NCBI RefSeq assembly: GCF_030547075.1
Contig: NZ_JAUOQH010000002.1
Location: 62,001 to 126,000, forward strand
Direction: 5' to 3'
DNA: 64,000 nt
Origin: Alteromonas sp. 1_MG-2023
GTDB lineage: Bacteria > Pseudomonadota > Gammaproteobacteria > Enterobacterales > Alteromonadaceae
This document shows, in pieces, positions 46,527-55,786 of this stretch. A model generated the notes under the pieces. It worked only from the letters and a program-made list of their open reading frames with translations, was not told the origin of the DNA and made no database searches. The stretch's first letter is position 1; every line of letters begins with the position of its first letter. The translations under genes were made by a program, and so were the position numbers.

Positions 46527-47228
46527 ATGAGTGAAAAAAAGCAACTTACCTCACCTATCGACTTTTCGTCGGTGCTAGCAGCTGCTGTGCACGATATGAA
46601 GAATTCGCTTTTTCTTCTCATTCAGTCAATTGAAAATCTCTCTAGTGCGTTAGCGCCAGAGAACAGCAAAGCACGAGAGCAAGTAGCCAGTGTGCATTAT
46701 GAAGCTTCGCGTCTTAACACTAACTTAGTACAAATATTATCGCTATACCGCGCAGAGCTTGAAAGCCTGCCGATAACCGTTGATGAATGCTTTGTAAGTG
46801 ACTTAATTGACGATGTAGTCGGCTCGAATATTATCTATGTTGAACAAAAAGAAATTGTGGTCACTGCTAATGTCGACCTTAATTTGAGTTGGTATCTAGA
46901 TAGAGAACTTATATATCTGTTAATTAATGATGTATTGGTAAACGCACTCAGATACGGCACATCTCAAATTATTATTTCAGCACATACAGAAGACGAATGC
47001 TTAGTTATTTGTATTGAAGACGATGGCATTGGTTACCCTGTTTCAATGCTAGAAAAATCCTATGAGGATTTAGCGGGCTTTCAACTTAGTCAAGGAAGGA
47101 CAGGCTTAGGACTTTTCTTTGCTAAACTTATTGCGTCAGCCCATTCTCAAGGACAAGTGCAAGGAGAGATCGCACTAAGTAATGGTGGCACGCTAGGTGG
47201 AAGTGTATTTAAGGTCAAAATACCGTAA
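46527..47228 (+). CDS. Sensor-less histidine kinase
   Basis: A 233-residue cytoplasmic protein made only of a transmitter module. The H-box is AAAVHDMKNSLF (H22), the N-box is LINDVLVNALRYG, the G1 box is IEDDGIGYP, and the G2 box is GRTGLGLFFAKLIASAH. There is no sensor domain, membrane segment or receiver domain, and no response regulator gene lies next to it. The phosphorelay partner must be encoded elsewhere. The residues needed for ATP binding and autophosphorylation are present. Confidence 0.85.
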   Translation: MSEKKQLTSPIDFSSVLAAAVHDMKNSLFLLIQSIENLSSALAPENSKAREQVASVHYEASRLNTNLVQILSLYRAELESLPITVDECFVSDLIDDVVGSNIIYVEQKEIVVTANVDLNLSWYLDRELIYLLINDVLVNALRYGTSQIIISAHTEDECLVICIEDDGIGYPVSMLEKSYEDLAGFQLSQGRTGLGLFFAKLIASAHSQGQVQGEIALSNGGTLGGSVFKVKIP

Positions 47229-47301
47229 CATTAACGCATAAGAATGTGACGTATAACGTCAAAGTTTTAATTCTAAATAGGTAATAAACGGAAATTCGCG
47301 C

Positions 47302-48057
47302 ATGTACATGATAATAATAATTCTGATTGTTGTATTACTGATAGCAGCAATATTTATAAATGCTATGCAGCAACATCGCGCTAAAGCTGACTCGGAACGT
47401 CGCGCTGAACTGGCTAAACAACGGGCAGTAATAGATGAAACGGAAAGCGTTATTTTAGCCTGCGCCAACATGCCTATCTCAGGGCGTATGTTGCAGATAT
47501 TAGAAAACAGAGTGTTAAGTGCCCTAAAAACCGTTAACGAACATGCTAGCACGCCAGAAACCAAACAAAAGCTTGCCAACACTGAACAGAAAATAGCCAC
47601 ACAAACCTCTAGTGCCGTAAGTGCCAACGAATTCGTTTTACCCGACAATGACAAGCTTATTATTCAGTACATACAAGCGGTTAAAAAACTTCGAATTTTG
47701 CTTCGTTCAGAACACAGCAAAGGCAAAGTGGAAAGCAAGGTGTTTTTTGACGAAGACAAACTATTAGAGCGTTTACAAATAAAGGTTAATGTAGAAACCT
47801 TGATTAAGCGCGGCCGCGCGGCACAACAATCGAACATGTTAGGTTCAGCACGCCAATATTACGAAAAGGCTAAAAAAGCCCTTGAGAATCAGAACCAGCA
47901 AGATGAATACACCCAAACACGCTTAGTAACGTTACAGGAATGGTTGTCAGAAATACAAAACAATCTTAAGAATGTGAACGCACAAGATAGAGCTAAGAAA
48001 CAAGAAGAAGAGCGTGACGAATTAGATGAGTTGTTTGCGCCTAAGAAGAAGTGGTAA
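47302..48057 (+). CDS. Membrane-anchored coiled-coil protein of unknown function
   Basis: I do not recognise a named family. The 251 residues begin with a single strongly hydrophobic anchor (about 3-21, isoleucine-rich), followed by a long helical, charged, coiled-coil-prone region. The TPR-like segment AAQQSNMLGSARQYYEKAKKAL lies near residue 175, and a lysine/glutamate tail ends FAPKKKW. It probably sits in the inner membrane facing the cytoplasm. It lies 73 bp after the histidine kinase gene on the same strand and could be cotranscribed; no functional link is shown. Confidence 0.75.
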   Translation: MYMIIIILIVVLLIAAIFINAMQQHRAKADSERRAELAKQRAVIDETESVILACANMPISGRMLQILENRVLSALKTVNEHASTPETKQKLANTEQKIATQTSSAVSANEFVLPDNDKLIIQYIQAVKKLRILLRSEHSKGKVESKVFFDEDKLLERLQIKVNVETLIKRGRAAQQSNMLGSARQYYEKAKKALENQNQQDEYTQTRLVTLQEWLSEIQNNLKNVNAQDRAKKQEEERDELDELFAPKKKW

Positions 48058-48083
48058 GGGTTTTCTTACCGCTACTTGGTAAC

Positions 48084-48971
48084 TTACCTTTTATAATGGC
48101 GCAGCACCTCTGCCCATAGTGCTTGCCCTGCAACTGACATATCACGCTTAGCGTTCTTTACCATGCCGACCCTTTTTATTAAAGGGTCTTCTTTCATTTT
48201 AAGCACCGTAAGGCCAATACCTTCCATAGATGCAATACACAAAGACGGCATAATAGCGATACCCAGCCCTTGCTTAATAAGTTGACCTAATGTGCCTAAC
48301 TGGCCCGTTTCAGCGACTATAACCGCCTCGCCTACCGTACTTATTTTTTGTTGAGTCCACATTCTTACCGCCGAGCCCCTATTCATCATTACCATTGGAT
48401 GCTGAACACAATCTTCCCAACTCACCGTTTGGGCTTTAGCCAATATGTGATTAGGATTCACGACTGCCACAAAACAGTCATCAAATAACGGAGTAAAAAT
48501 AAGGCCTTCATTTTGCTGCGGTTCGAAAGTGAAACCCAGTTCGGCCCTACCCTCACAGACTTCATAGATAACATTTTCCATCACTACATCTAAAATGCGT
48601 AAATTGATATTCGGTGCATGCTGATGGTACCTATTCAATAAGCTAGGCAAATGTGACTCTGCAAAAGATGGCATAGCTGCAAGGGTTAAACGGCCTTTAG
48701 CCATAGCAAACAGGTTTTGAATATCACCAAAAGTATCGTCCCAATCCCGCATTATTCTGATTGCGTTGGGCAAAAGTGCTTCCCCTTCTTTGGTTAATGA
48801 CACATGACGTGTACTGCGACTAAACAATTTCCCACCTAACTGCTCTTCCATTTTTTTAATTGCAGAAGACAATGCGGGTTGAGTGAGATGTAGCTTAATA
48901 GCGGCCTCGGCGAACGTGCTTGATTGGGCCACATGGATGAATGCTTGCAAGTTTCTGTAGGAAATGTTCAC
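48084..48971 (-). CDS. LysR-family transcriptional regulator
   Basis: A 295-residue LysR-type regulator with an N-terminal winged helix (ISYRNLQAFIHVAQSSTFAEAA, LTQPALSSAIKKMEEQLGGKLF) and a C-terminal periplasmic-binding-protein-like effector domain. It is transcribed divergently from the 3-oxoacid CoA-transferase genes with a 198-bp gap, the classical position for controlling them and itself. The inducer is unknown but might be a 3-oxoacid or its precursor. Confidence 0.9.
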   Translation of the reverse strand: MNISYRNLQAFIHVAQSSTFAEAAIKLHLTQPALSSAIKKMEEQLGGKLFSRSTRHVSLTKEGEALLPNAIRIMRDWDDTFGDIQNLFAMAKGRLTLAAMPSFAESHLPSLLNRYHQHAPNINLRILDVVMENVIYEVCEGRAELGFTFEPQQNEGLIFTPLFDDCFVAVVNPNHILAKAQTVSWEDCVQHPMVMMNRGSAVRMWTQQKISTVGEAVIVAETGQLGTLGQLIKQGLGIAIMPSLCIASMEGIGLTVLKMKEDPLIKRVGMVKNAKRDMSVAGQALWAEVLRHYKR

Positions 48972-49169
48972 AACGTTAATGTCCTAAGTGGATTGATATA
49001 TCACTGGGCTAATAGCTCACTGGAATAACAAATCACAGTGTCAGTAGACCGATGCATTAATAAATAAAACTTATCAATTAAGTGATTAATTCAATTTTAC
49101 ATAATAGATAACATTGTTGATACTTTTAATTAACACAAATTAATAACATTACGAGTAAGGGGAAGTACC
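48972..49169. promoter_or_regulatory. Divergent control region of the LysR regulator and scoAB
   Basis: The 198-bp region is AT-rich. It includes the dyad-like TTATCAATTAAGTGATTA around 49072-49089, in which TTATCA and TGATTA face each other; this could be the LysR site. AGGGGAAG-type ribosome binding sequence precedes scoA. Confidence 0.45.
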
Positions 49170-49901
49170 ATGTCAGGATTCGACAAAGTCGTCACTACCT
49201 ATCAGGAGGCCATGGAAGGGCTAACGGATGGTATGACAGTCATTGCGGGTGGATTTGGTTTATGCGGCATACCAGAAGGCCTTATTGCACAAATCAAAAC
49301 CTTGGGCACAACACAACTTACCGTGGTTTCTAATAACTGTGGTGTAGACGGTTTTGGATTAGGTATTTTGTTAGAAGACAAACAGATCAAAAAAATGGTG
49401 TCTTCCTATGTAGGCGAAAACGCACTGTTTGAAAAGCAACTACTAAACGGTGAGCTTGAAGTTGAGTTAACACCGCAAGGCACGTTAGCCGAAAAAATGC
49501 GTGCTGGCGGCGCAGGCATTCCTGCGTTTTATACGGCTACTGGCTATGGCACGCCTGTGGGCGAAGTCAAAGAAGTGAAAACGTTTAATGGTCGCCCTTA
49601 TATTCTAGAAGAAGCCATTACGGGCGACTTTGCCATTGTGAAAGCGTGGAAAGCCGATCGATACGGCAACTGCATTTATCGTCATACGGCACAAAACTTC
49701 AACCCTATGGCAGCTACTGCTGGCACTATTACAGTGGTAGAAGCAGAAGAGATTGTTGAACCCGGTGAGCTAAACCCCAGTGAAATTCATACGCCCGGCA
49801 TTTATGTAAATAGAGTCATAAAAGGGGAATTTGAAAAACGCATAGAACGCAAAGTGGTTTCAAAAACAATGGATAACGCTACTGCAGGGGAGTCACGATA
49901 A
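49170..49901 (+). CDS. scoA: 3-oxoacid CoA-transferase subunit A
   Basis: The 243-residue A subunit of a family I CoA-transferase (succinyl-CoA:3-ketoacid type). It moves CoA from succinyl-CoA to acetoacetate or a related 3-oxoacid. The N-terminal signature [16 protein letters not shown] and the block [16 protein letters not shown] are typical. Its stop codon overlaps the scoB start by one base (TAATG). The branched-chain dehydrogenase elsewhere in the window would produce acetoacetate from leucine, giving a substrate; that link is inference. Confidence 0.94.
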   Translation: MSGFDKVVTTYQEAMEGLTDGMTVIAGGFGLCGIPEGLIAQIKTLGTTQLTVVSNNCGVDGFGLGILLEDKQIKKMVSSYVGENALFEKQLLNGELEVELTPQGTLAEKMRAGGAGIPAFYTATGYGTPVGEVKEVKTFNGRPYILEEAITGDFAIVKAWKADRYGNCIYRHTAQNFNPMAATAGTITVVEAEEIVEPGELNPSEIHTPGIYVNRVIKGEFEKRIERKVVSKTMDNATAGESR

Positions 49902-50557
49902 TGGCACTATCTCGAGATCAAATAGCCATGCGAGTGGCGCAAGAATTTAAAGACGGCGATTATGTGAATTTAGGCATAGGCATTCCGACGTTGGCCGCCA
50001 GCTTTGTGCCAGAAGGCATTAGTGTAATGCTGCAATCGGAAAATGGCTTATTGGGCATGGGCCCCTACCCCAAAGAAAGTGATGTTGATGCGGATATGAT
50101 AAATGCGGGAAAAGAAACCGTTACCGCAATCACCGGGGCATCTATTTTCAATTCTGCAGAAAGCTTCGCCATGATACGCGGTGGCCATGTTGATTTTACC
50201 GTGCTTGGTGCGTTTGAAGTAGACGTAAGCGGTAATATTGCCTCTTGGATGATACCCGGGAAGCTAGTAAAAGGTATGGGCGGCGCCATGGATCTGGTAG
50301 CTGGCGCTAAAAATATCATTGTAACCATGACTCATACCGATAAACATGGCAATCCGAAGCTGTTAAGTGAATGTACTCTGCCGCTAACGGGGGTGAATTG
50401 TATTACGCGAATTATTACCGATTTAGCCGTATTGGAAGTGGTAGATGGCGCATTTTTATTAAAAGAACGTGCTCCGGGTGTTTCTGTTGAAGATATTAAA
50501 TCAAAAACGGGCGGCAAACTGGTAGTAGCAGAAAATGTGGCTGAAATGCAGGTTTAA
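49901..50557 (+). CDS. scoB: 3-oxoacid CoA-transferase subunit B
   Basis: The 218-residue B subunit carries the catalytic glutamate in [11 protein letters not shown] (about residue 47), which forms the glutamyl-CoA intermediate. [18 protein letters not shown] upstream is the conserved family block. It is translationally coupled to scoA by the one-base overlap, and the pair forms a heterotetramer in known members. Confidence 0.95.
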   Translation: MALSRDQIAMRVAQEFKDGDYVNLGIGIPTLAASFVPEGISVMLQSENGLLGMGPYPKESDVDADMINAGKETVTAITGASIFNSAESFAMIRGGHVDFTVLGAFEVDVSGNIASWMIPGKLVKGMGGAMDLVAGAKNIIVTMTHTDKHGNPKLLSECTLPLTGVNCITRIITDLAVLEVVDGAFLLKERAPGVSVEDIKSKTGGKLVVAENVAEMQV

Positions 50558-50649
50558 CCGATTTTTAGCCAAGGTAAACGCATAGCGAGCTTTCATAATA
50601 TCGGCCTTTAAGGGATAATACGTGACGTTATTATTCATGAGGCCGAATC

Positions 50650-52047
50650 TTGCTAGTTACTGACTTACCCGTTCATCACAAAATCATTACCAAACTCGAA
50701 AGTAGAAACTTTACCGAGTTAACTGAAATTCAGGAAAAAAGCATGCTTCCTGCTATTCAGGGTAAAGATATTATCGCCTCTTCAAAAACGGGATCGGGCA
50801 AGACACTCGCATTTTTAATTCCGGCCATTAATCGTTTAATGTCGCAAAAGGCGTTAAGCCGACAAGATCCTCGCGCACTTATTCTTGCGCCTACCCGCGA
50901 ATTAGCGAAGCAAGTTTTTCTAGAAGCCAAAACCATGTGTACCGGCCTAAACCTAGCCTGTACGCTTGTTGTAGGTGGTGAAAACTATAACGACCAAGTA
51001 AAAGCACTTCGCCGTAACCCACATATTATTGTAGGCACTGCTGGGCGTGTTGCCGACCACTTGAAAGACAAAAGCGTATTTCTAAATGGCCTAGAGCTGC
51101 TTATTTTTGATGAAGCTGACCGCATGCTAGATTTAGGCTTTTCAGAACAGTTAAACATGATTAACGAGTTCGCGAATCACCGTAAACGCCAAACCATGCT
51201 GTTTTCAGCCACATTAGATAGCATTGAACTTAACTACATGACTGCCCGATTAACAAAAGCGGCGGTACGTGTGTCGGTTGGTGATTCAACAGCGCACCAT
51301 GGTGATATTCAGCAACAGTGTTTCTTTGCCGACAATATTGAACACAAAGACACCCTGCTCCATCACGAAATATCTAATCGGACTTACAATCAAGCTATTG
51401 TATTCACCGCAACTCGCGAAGATACCGATCGTTTAACTGCCATGTTGAACAAAGATAAGCTTGAGGCCATTGCCCTTAGAGGAGACCTTCCTCAAAACCA
51501 ACGCGCAGCCATCATGAGCGAGTTTGCCCGTGGGCAGCACTCTGTATTGGTCACTACTGATGTGGCTTCACGAGGTTTGGATTTATCTAAAGTTGGTTTG
51601 GTTATTAACTTTGATTTACCCAAAAATGCTGATGAATATATTCACCGCATTGGTAGAACTGGCCGAGCAGGTCAAAAAGGTGAAGCCGCTTCGTTTGTAG
51701 GCCCTCGAGACTGGAAGAGCTTCATTACGTTAAAAGCACATTTACAATACGAATTAGAGTGTGAGTCGCACGACACTCTTCCGGCTAAATTCAAAGGCAT
51801 TAAAGCCCCTACGCCTAAACAAGATGCGCAGAAAAATAAAGCCAATAAGTCTGAAGCCCAAGAAGCTACTGTTGCGAAGAAAGTTCGCCGCGTAGATACC
51901 ATGGCAGGTACTGAGATTGGCATGGCGCCAGTGAAGCGTAAGCCTAGAAAAGTAGAACCTGAGCCTGAAGATGAATCAGAATTCGAAGCTGGTATAGATA
52001 TAGATGTAAACAATGAGATTGATAAAGATAAAACCGATAACAGTTAA
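50650..52047 (+). CDS. DEAD-box ATP-dependent RNA helicase
   Basis: A 465-residue RNA helicase with all core motifs: Q-motif TEIQEKSMLPAI, motif I SSKTGSGKT, Ia PTRELAKQ, II DEAD (IFDEADRMLD), III SAT (LFSATLD), V TTDVASRGLD and VI HRIGRTGRAG. A basic and acidic low-complexity tail (about 385-465) replaces the specific RNA-binding domains seen in DbpA or CsdA, so the substrate is not clear. The start is a TTG at 50650 with GAGG 7 bases upstream; no in-frame ATG is near. A terminator follows directly. Confidence 0.93.
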   Translation: MLVTDLPVHHKIITKLESRNFTELTEIQEKSMLPAIQGKDIIASSKTGSGKTLAFLIPAINRLMSQKALSRQDPRALILAPTRELAKQVFLEAKTMCTGLNLACTLVVGGENYNDQVKALRRNPHIIVGTAGRVADHLKDKSVFLNGLELLIFDEADRMLDLGFSEQLNMINEFANHRKRQTMLFSATLDSIELNYMTARLTKAAVRVSVGDSTAHHGDIQQQCFFADNIEHKDTLLHHEISNRTYNQAIVFTATREDTDRLTAMLNKDKLEAIALRGDLPQNQRAAIMSEFARGQHSVLVTTDVASRGLDLSKVGLVINFDLPKNADEYIHRIGRTGRAGQKGEAASFVGPRDWKSFITLKAHLQYELECESHDTLPAKFKGIKAPTPKQDAQKNKANKSEAQEATVAKKVRRVDTMAGTEIGMAPVKRKPRKVEPEPEDESEFEAGIDIDVNNEIDKDKTDNS

Positions 52048-52074
52048 GATCTCGTAGCAATCTAAAAATTTGTA

Positions 52075-52099
52075 AAGGAGCATTAGTGCTCCTTTTTTT
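52075..52099 (+). terminator. Terminator of the helicase gene
   Basis: AGGAGCA and TGCTCCT pair around a short loop, followed by a T7 run, 27 bp after the stop codon. Confidence 0.9.
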
Positions 52100-52457
52100 G
52101 TGCCAATTTATTGCAAAGTTTTCATGCTAACCCCTGTCCATCAAACCACTTCCCTGCTGTACACACCCCTACTACTTAAGTCTAAGTAACATGTAAAAAC
52201 ACCTAATGTGTTTTGCCACCTTCCGATGACTTTTATGGTGTTAAAAATGGGAAAGTCCACTGGTTAAAAATTCAACTCGCAACATGTAATTAAATCTTGT
52301 ATCTTTGAATACGTTAGGTTTTTTTACACAGCTAACACTAGTAGTTAGCATTGGGACGTTTCCCAACGTGCATGTACTCATCAAAAGATATCTACTTTCA
52401 GTGGATAATAAGACGCTCTTCATTACGTCAATTTTCAATAAAAAGAAAGGGGTTCCT
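52100..52457 (+). other. Leader region of the M19 peptidase gene with two stem-loops
   Basis: No gene is supported here. An open frame runs in from 52305, but its N-terminal part lacks a signal or homology and a good AAAGGGG ribosome site precedes the ATG at 52458. Two neighbouring inverted repeats occur: GCTAAC/GTTAGC (52331-52349) and TTGGGA-CGTT-TCCCAA (52351-52366). Confidence 0.5.
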
Positions 52458-53588
52458 ATGCAGCAATCAAGAAGAAACTTAACCAAATTATTGTCGTTAG
52501 GTTTGGTATTTCCTACTCAAGTTATGTCGGCATTAAGCGCACCTACCGAGAATATGTTAGCTACTGCCAGTAACACATCTTCCACACACTCTATTGACTT
52601 ACAAAAGCTGTATAACAACGCCATAGTGATAGATGGAATGATCATCTCAAGAGGATGGGACAAAGACTCTTTCGATGCTTTGCAAAAAACGGGATACACC
52701 GGCTTTCATAACTCGCTAAATAGTAGCAGTTTATCCGTCGCGAAAGCGTCGTTGAATGAATGGCGAAAACGCATTGATGAAAACCCTTCTACTTTATTAC
52801 TTGCTACCTCGGCCAATGATTTTTTAACCGCCAAAAAAGAAGGTAAAACCGCTGTCTTCTGTGGGTTTCAAAACACTAAAATGATTGGTGATTCTATCGA
52901 TAACATCGATACCCTATACGATTTAGGTACTCGATGGATGCAGTTAACTTATAACGAGAGAAACTTGCTGGGCGACGGCTCGACAGAACGTACCAATGCA
53001 GGATTGTCTGATTTTGGTATTGAAGCTGTTGAGCGTATGAATGAGCTGGGTATAGCAATAGACCTTTCCCACTGTGGCCGACAAACCACTATGGACGGTA
53101 TTACCTACAGTAAAAAAGGCGCCACAATCAACCATTCTATGTGCGAAGCGCTATACAGAAATCACCCCAGAGCTAAAACTGATGAACAACTCAGAGCCAT
53201 GGCAGATAAAGGCGGAGTGATTGGTATTATAGGGTTAGGCTACATGGTGGGGCCAGATCCTGGTGGGAAAACCACATTAGAAAATTACGTAGACCATATC
53301 GAGCACGCCATAAATATTGCCGGTATTGATCATGTCGCCATGGCTTCTGATTTTCCCATCCAAGGTATGATGGCCAATGGCGCAACTAAGGAGAATTGGT
53401 ATACCCCAAGACTCACTCGTTTTAAACCTTCTTATCAAGTGAGATGGCCCGCTCACATACCTGAACTAGACTCAACCGATAGATTTAGAAACGTTATTCA
53501 CGTACTAGAAAAGCGTAAGTTTACGGCTAGTAATATAGAAAAGTTACTAGGCCAAAACTGGATTCGTTATTACCAAGATACGCTTTAA
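52458..53588 (+). CDS. M19 (renal dipeptidase) family protein with Tat-like signal
   Basis: A 376-residue amidohydrolase-fold protein of the membrane dipeptidase family. The N-terminus MQQSRRNLTKLLSLG resembles a twin-arginine signal, so it is probably exported folded. Two family histidines are present: H205 in IDLSHCGRQT and H226 in TINHSMCEA. The usual metal-binding HxD after the first strand (family DGHND) is replaced by DGMII (M61), and the bridging glutamate region reads CGFQNTKM, so the normal two-metal site looks incomplete. Zinc dipeptidase activity is doubtful. It is followed 42 bp later by an exported amidohydrolase. The start at 52458 has AAAGGGG upstream. Confidence 0.85.
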   Translation: MQQSRRNLTKLLSLGLVFPTQVMSALSAPTENMLATASNTSSTHSIDLQKLYNNAIVIDGMIISRGWDKDSFDALQKTGYTGFHNSLNSSSLSVAKASLNEWRKRIDENPSTLLLATSANDFLTAKKEGKTAVFCGFQNTKMIGDSIDNIDTLYDLGTRWMQLTYNERNLLGDGSTERTNAGLSDFGIEAVERMNELGIAIDLSHCGRQTTMDGITYSKKGATINHSMCEALYRNHPRAKTDEQLRAMADKGGVIGIIGLGYMVGPDPGGKTTLENYVDHIEHAINIAGIDHVAMASDFPIQGMMANGATKENWYTPRLTRFKPSYQVRWPAHIPELDSTDRFRNVIHVLEKRKFTASNIEKLLGQNWIRYYQDTL

Positions 53589-53630
53589 CACTTTCCTGCC
53601 ATTTTAAAACTACGTGAGTTGATAAAAATT

Positions 53631-55652
53631 ATGACCAAAATAGTAACTCAGTTAGGAGCAGTTTTATTGCTGTTCACCGCCCTTTTAGGCTGTTCGAAAA
53701 CTAACACTCAAACCGATATCGGCGAAGAAAATAACAACACCAAAATAGTAACTTACCAAGTAGTTTTTCGTGAAAGCATTGCTGGCAGTTATATTAAAAC
53801 AGCAGTAGCTGATAATACTTATAGTTACACCTATCACTATACTGACAGAGGCCGAGGCCCAAAGATTCAAGAGGTCATTACCTATGACAATGATTATTAC
53901 ATCACTAGGCAAAGAGTAAACGGAGTCAACTACTTAAAATTACCTTTTGAAGACTACTTTGAAATTAAAGATGGTAAAGCCACTTATTTTAATACACTGG
54001 GCACTGGAACAACCGATTATACAGACCCACAGTTTTACTTTAGGTTTGATGGTAGCCCCGCGGTGTATGAAGTATTAGGCAATCTATTTTTAAAAAATAA
54101 TGGCAAACCAGTGCAGGTATTTGATGGCGGTGAATTTTCTTTGATAGAGAAAAAGCCTGTTACATTGGAAAATGGTGAAAGACTGACGTTGCTTGTCATT
54201 AAAGGCATTGATATGACCCCTTTGTATCTGTGGATGCAAGGCGACAGCATGATTGCCAGAATTGCCGGTAACCGACACATCATAAGAGAAGATTTTGTAG
54301 CTTCACGCCTAGAAATCAAGGCGCTGCAAGACAGTGAAGAAGAACACTATCTTTCTTCGTTAGCCAAAAATTTATCGAACAAAATCGATGAAATCAAAAT
54401 AGAAAACGTCTCGGTATTCCTTCCGAGTGGCAAGCTTGCAAGTCATCAAGATGTATTTATTGTTGGCGATAAAATTAGCCAGATTACCGACACTCAACGG
54501 TCTTCGCTAGACGATATAACCATCATTGATGGAACGGGAAAAACCCTACTGCCTGGTCTTTTTGATATGCATACTCATAACAGCAAAGCGAGAGGCCTTT
54601 TACATATTGCTGGTGGAGTCACCTCGGTTAGAGATTTGGCAAACAACAAGCAACTCAAAAGCCTTGGTCGTCAGTTTGACGAAAACCAAATCATTGGCCC
54701 CAGAATTGTTATTTATGCTGGCATTATTGATGGCCCAGGCCCTCTAGCTAACAAGCGCAATTCAGTGAGTACCCTTGAACAAGCATTGGCTGAAATTGAC
54801 GACTATCATGCTTTAGGTTACGACCAAATTAAGCTTTATAGTGCGATAAAAACAGATTGGGTTGAACCACTGATAAATAGAGCGAAGGGCTATGGCATGC
54901 GGGTAAGTGGTCATATTCCCGCATTTATGTCGACACAAAAAGCCATTGAACTAGGCTACAACGAAGTTCAGCACATCAACATGGTGTTTTTGAATTTTCT
55001 TTCGACAAGCATTGATACTAGAACGCCACTTCGACACACCATGCCAGCAAGACATGGTTACAAGTTAGACTTGAATGATAAAAAATATATCGACTTTGTT
55101 GATCTTTTAATTGAAAAAGATGTGTTAATTGACCCTACCGTAGCGCTTTTCGAAAATATCCTCACTTCAAAGAAAGGGCTACCAAGTCCAACATACGAAA
55201 AAATTGTGCACCGTTTGCCTATTGTTAGTCAAAGGGCTTATTTTACTGGTGGATTCCCAACAACCGCAGAAACAGCCCCGCTCTATGAAAAAAGCTTTCA
55301 GAAAATGCTAGATGTAGTTTATGACTTGCATAAAAAAGGCGTAGCACTAGGTGCAGGGACTGACGGGCTTCCCGGCTTTTTACTACACCGAGAACTTGAG
55401 CTTTATGGCGTTGCAGGTATTTCAAATGAAGATGTTTTAAAAATGGCAACTATACGGGCAGCTGAAATTACGAAACAAGCAGACAAACTAGGCAGTATTG
55501 AAGTGGGAAAAAATGCTGATGTTATTTTAATTGATGGGGATCCACTCGAGAATCTCAGTGACATTAGAAATGTAGAACTGACGTTTAAAGGTGGGTACTA
55601 CTACGATGTAAAAGCATTGTATGCGGCCTTGGGGATCAAGCATTTTAAGTGA
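53631..55652 (+). CDS. Amidohydrolase lipoprotein, imidazolonepropionase-like
   Basis: A 673-residue putative lipoprotein (lipobox LLGC) with an uncharacterised beta-rich N-terminal part of about 250 residues, then an amidohydrolase domain. Metal ligands are visible: H314 and H316 in DMHTHNSKAR, a lysine in YDQIKLYSA, histidines in SGHIPAF and VQHINM, and D578 in GAGTDG. The domain resembles prolidase/imidazolonepropionase-type cyclic-amide or dipeptide hydrolases. The ATG at 53631 begins the signal; a TTG 12 bases upstream is in frame. It lies between an M19-like protein and a RidA-like lipoprotein, which suggests a common extracytoplasmic substrate. Confidence 0.88.
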   Translation: MTKIVTQLGAVLLLFTALLGCSKTNTQTDIGEENNNTKIVTYQVVFRESIAGSYIKTAVADNTYSYTYHYTDRGRGPKIQEVITYDNDYYITRQRVNGVNYLKLPFEDYFEIKDGKATYFNTLGTGTTDYTDPQFYFRFDGSPAVYEVLGNLFLKNNGKPVQVFDGGEFSLIEKKPVTLENGERLTLLVIKGIDMTPLYLWMQGDSMIARIAGNRHIIREDFVASRLEIKALQDSEEEHYLSSLAKNLSNKIDEIKIENVSVFLPSGKLASHQDVFIVGDKISQITDTQRSSLDDITIIDGTGKTLLPGLFDMHTHNSKARGLLHIAGGVTSVRDLANNKQLKSLGRQFDENQIIGPRIVIYAGIIDGPGPLANKRNSVSTLEQALAEIDDYHALGYDQIKLYSAIKTDWVEPLINRAKGYGMRVSGHIPAFMSTQKAIELGYNEVQHINMVFLNFLSTSIDTRTPLRHTMPARHGYKLDLNDKKYIDFVDLLIEKDVLIDPTVALFENILTSKKGLPSPTYEKIVHRLPIVSQRAYFTGGFPTTAETAPLYEKSFQKMLDVVYDLHKKGVALGAGTDGLPGFLLHRELELYGVAGISNEDVLKMATIRAAEITKQADKLGSIEVGKNADVILIDGDPLENLSDIRNVELTFKGGYYYDVKALYAALGIKHFK

Positions 55653-55786
55653 ACAATAGGACGAACTGGAACCTAAAGCGTTTTACCCCTAAATAAGTTC
55701 ACGATGAAAGTCTACCCTTTTCGTTATCTGAATGGTTTTCAGCAGCAAAAAATCGAATGTATAAAGCTCAAAGCGAGGACGTAAAA

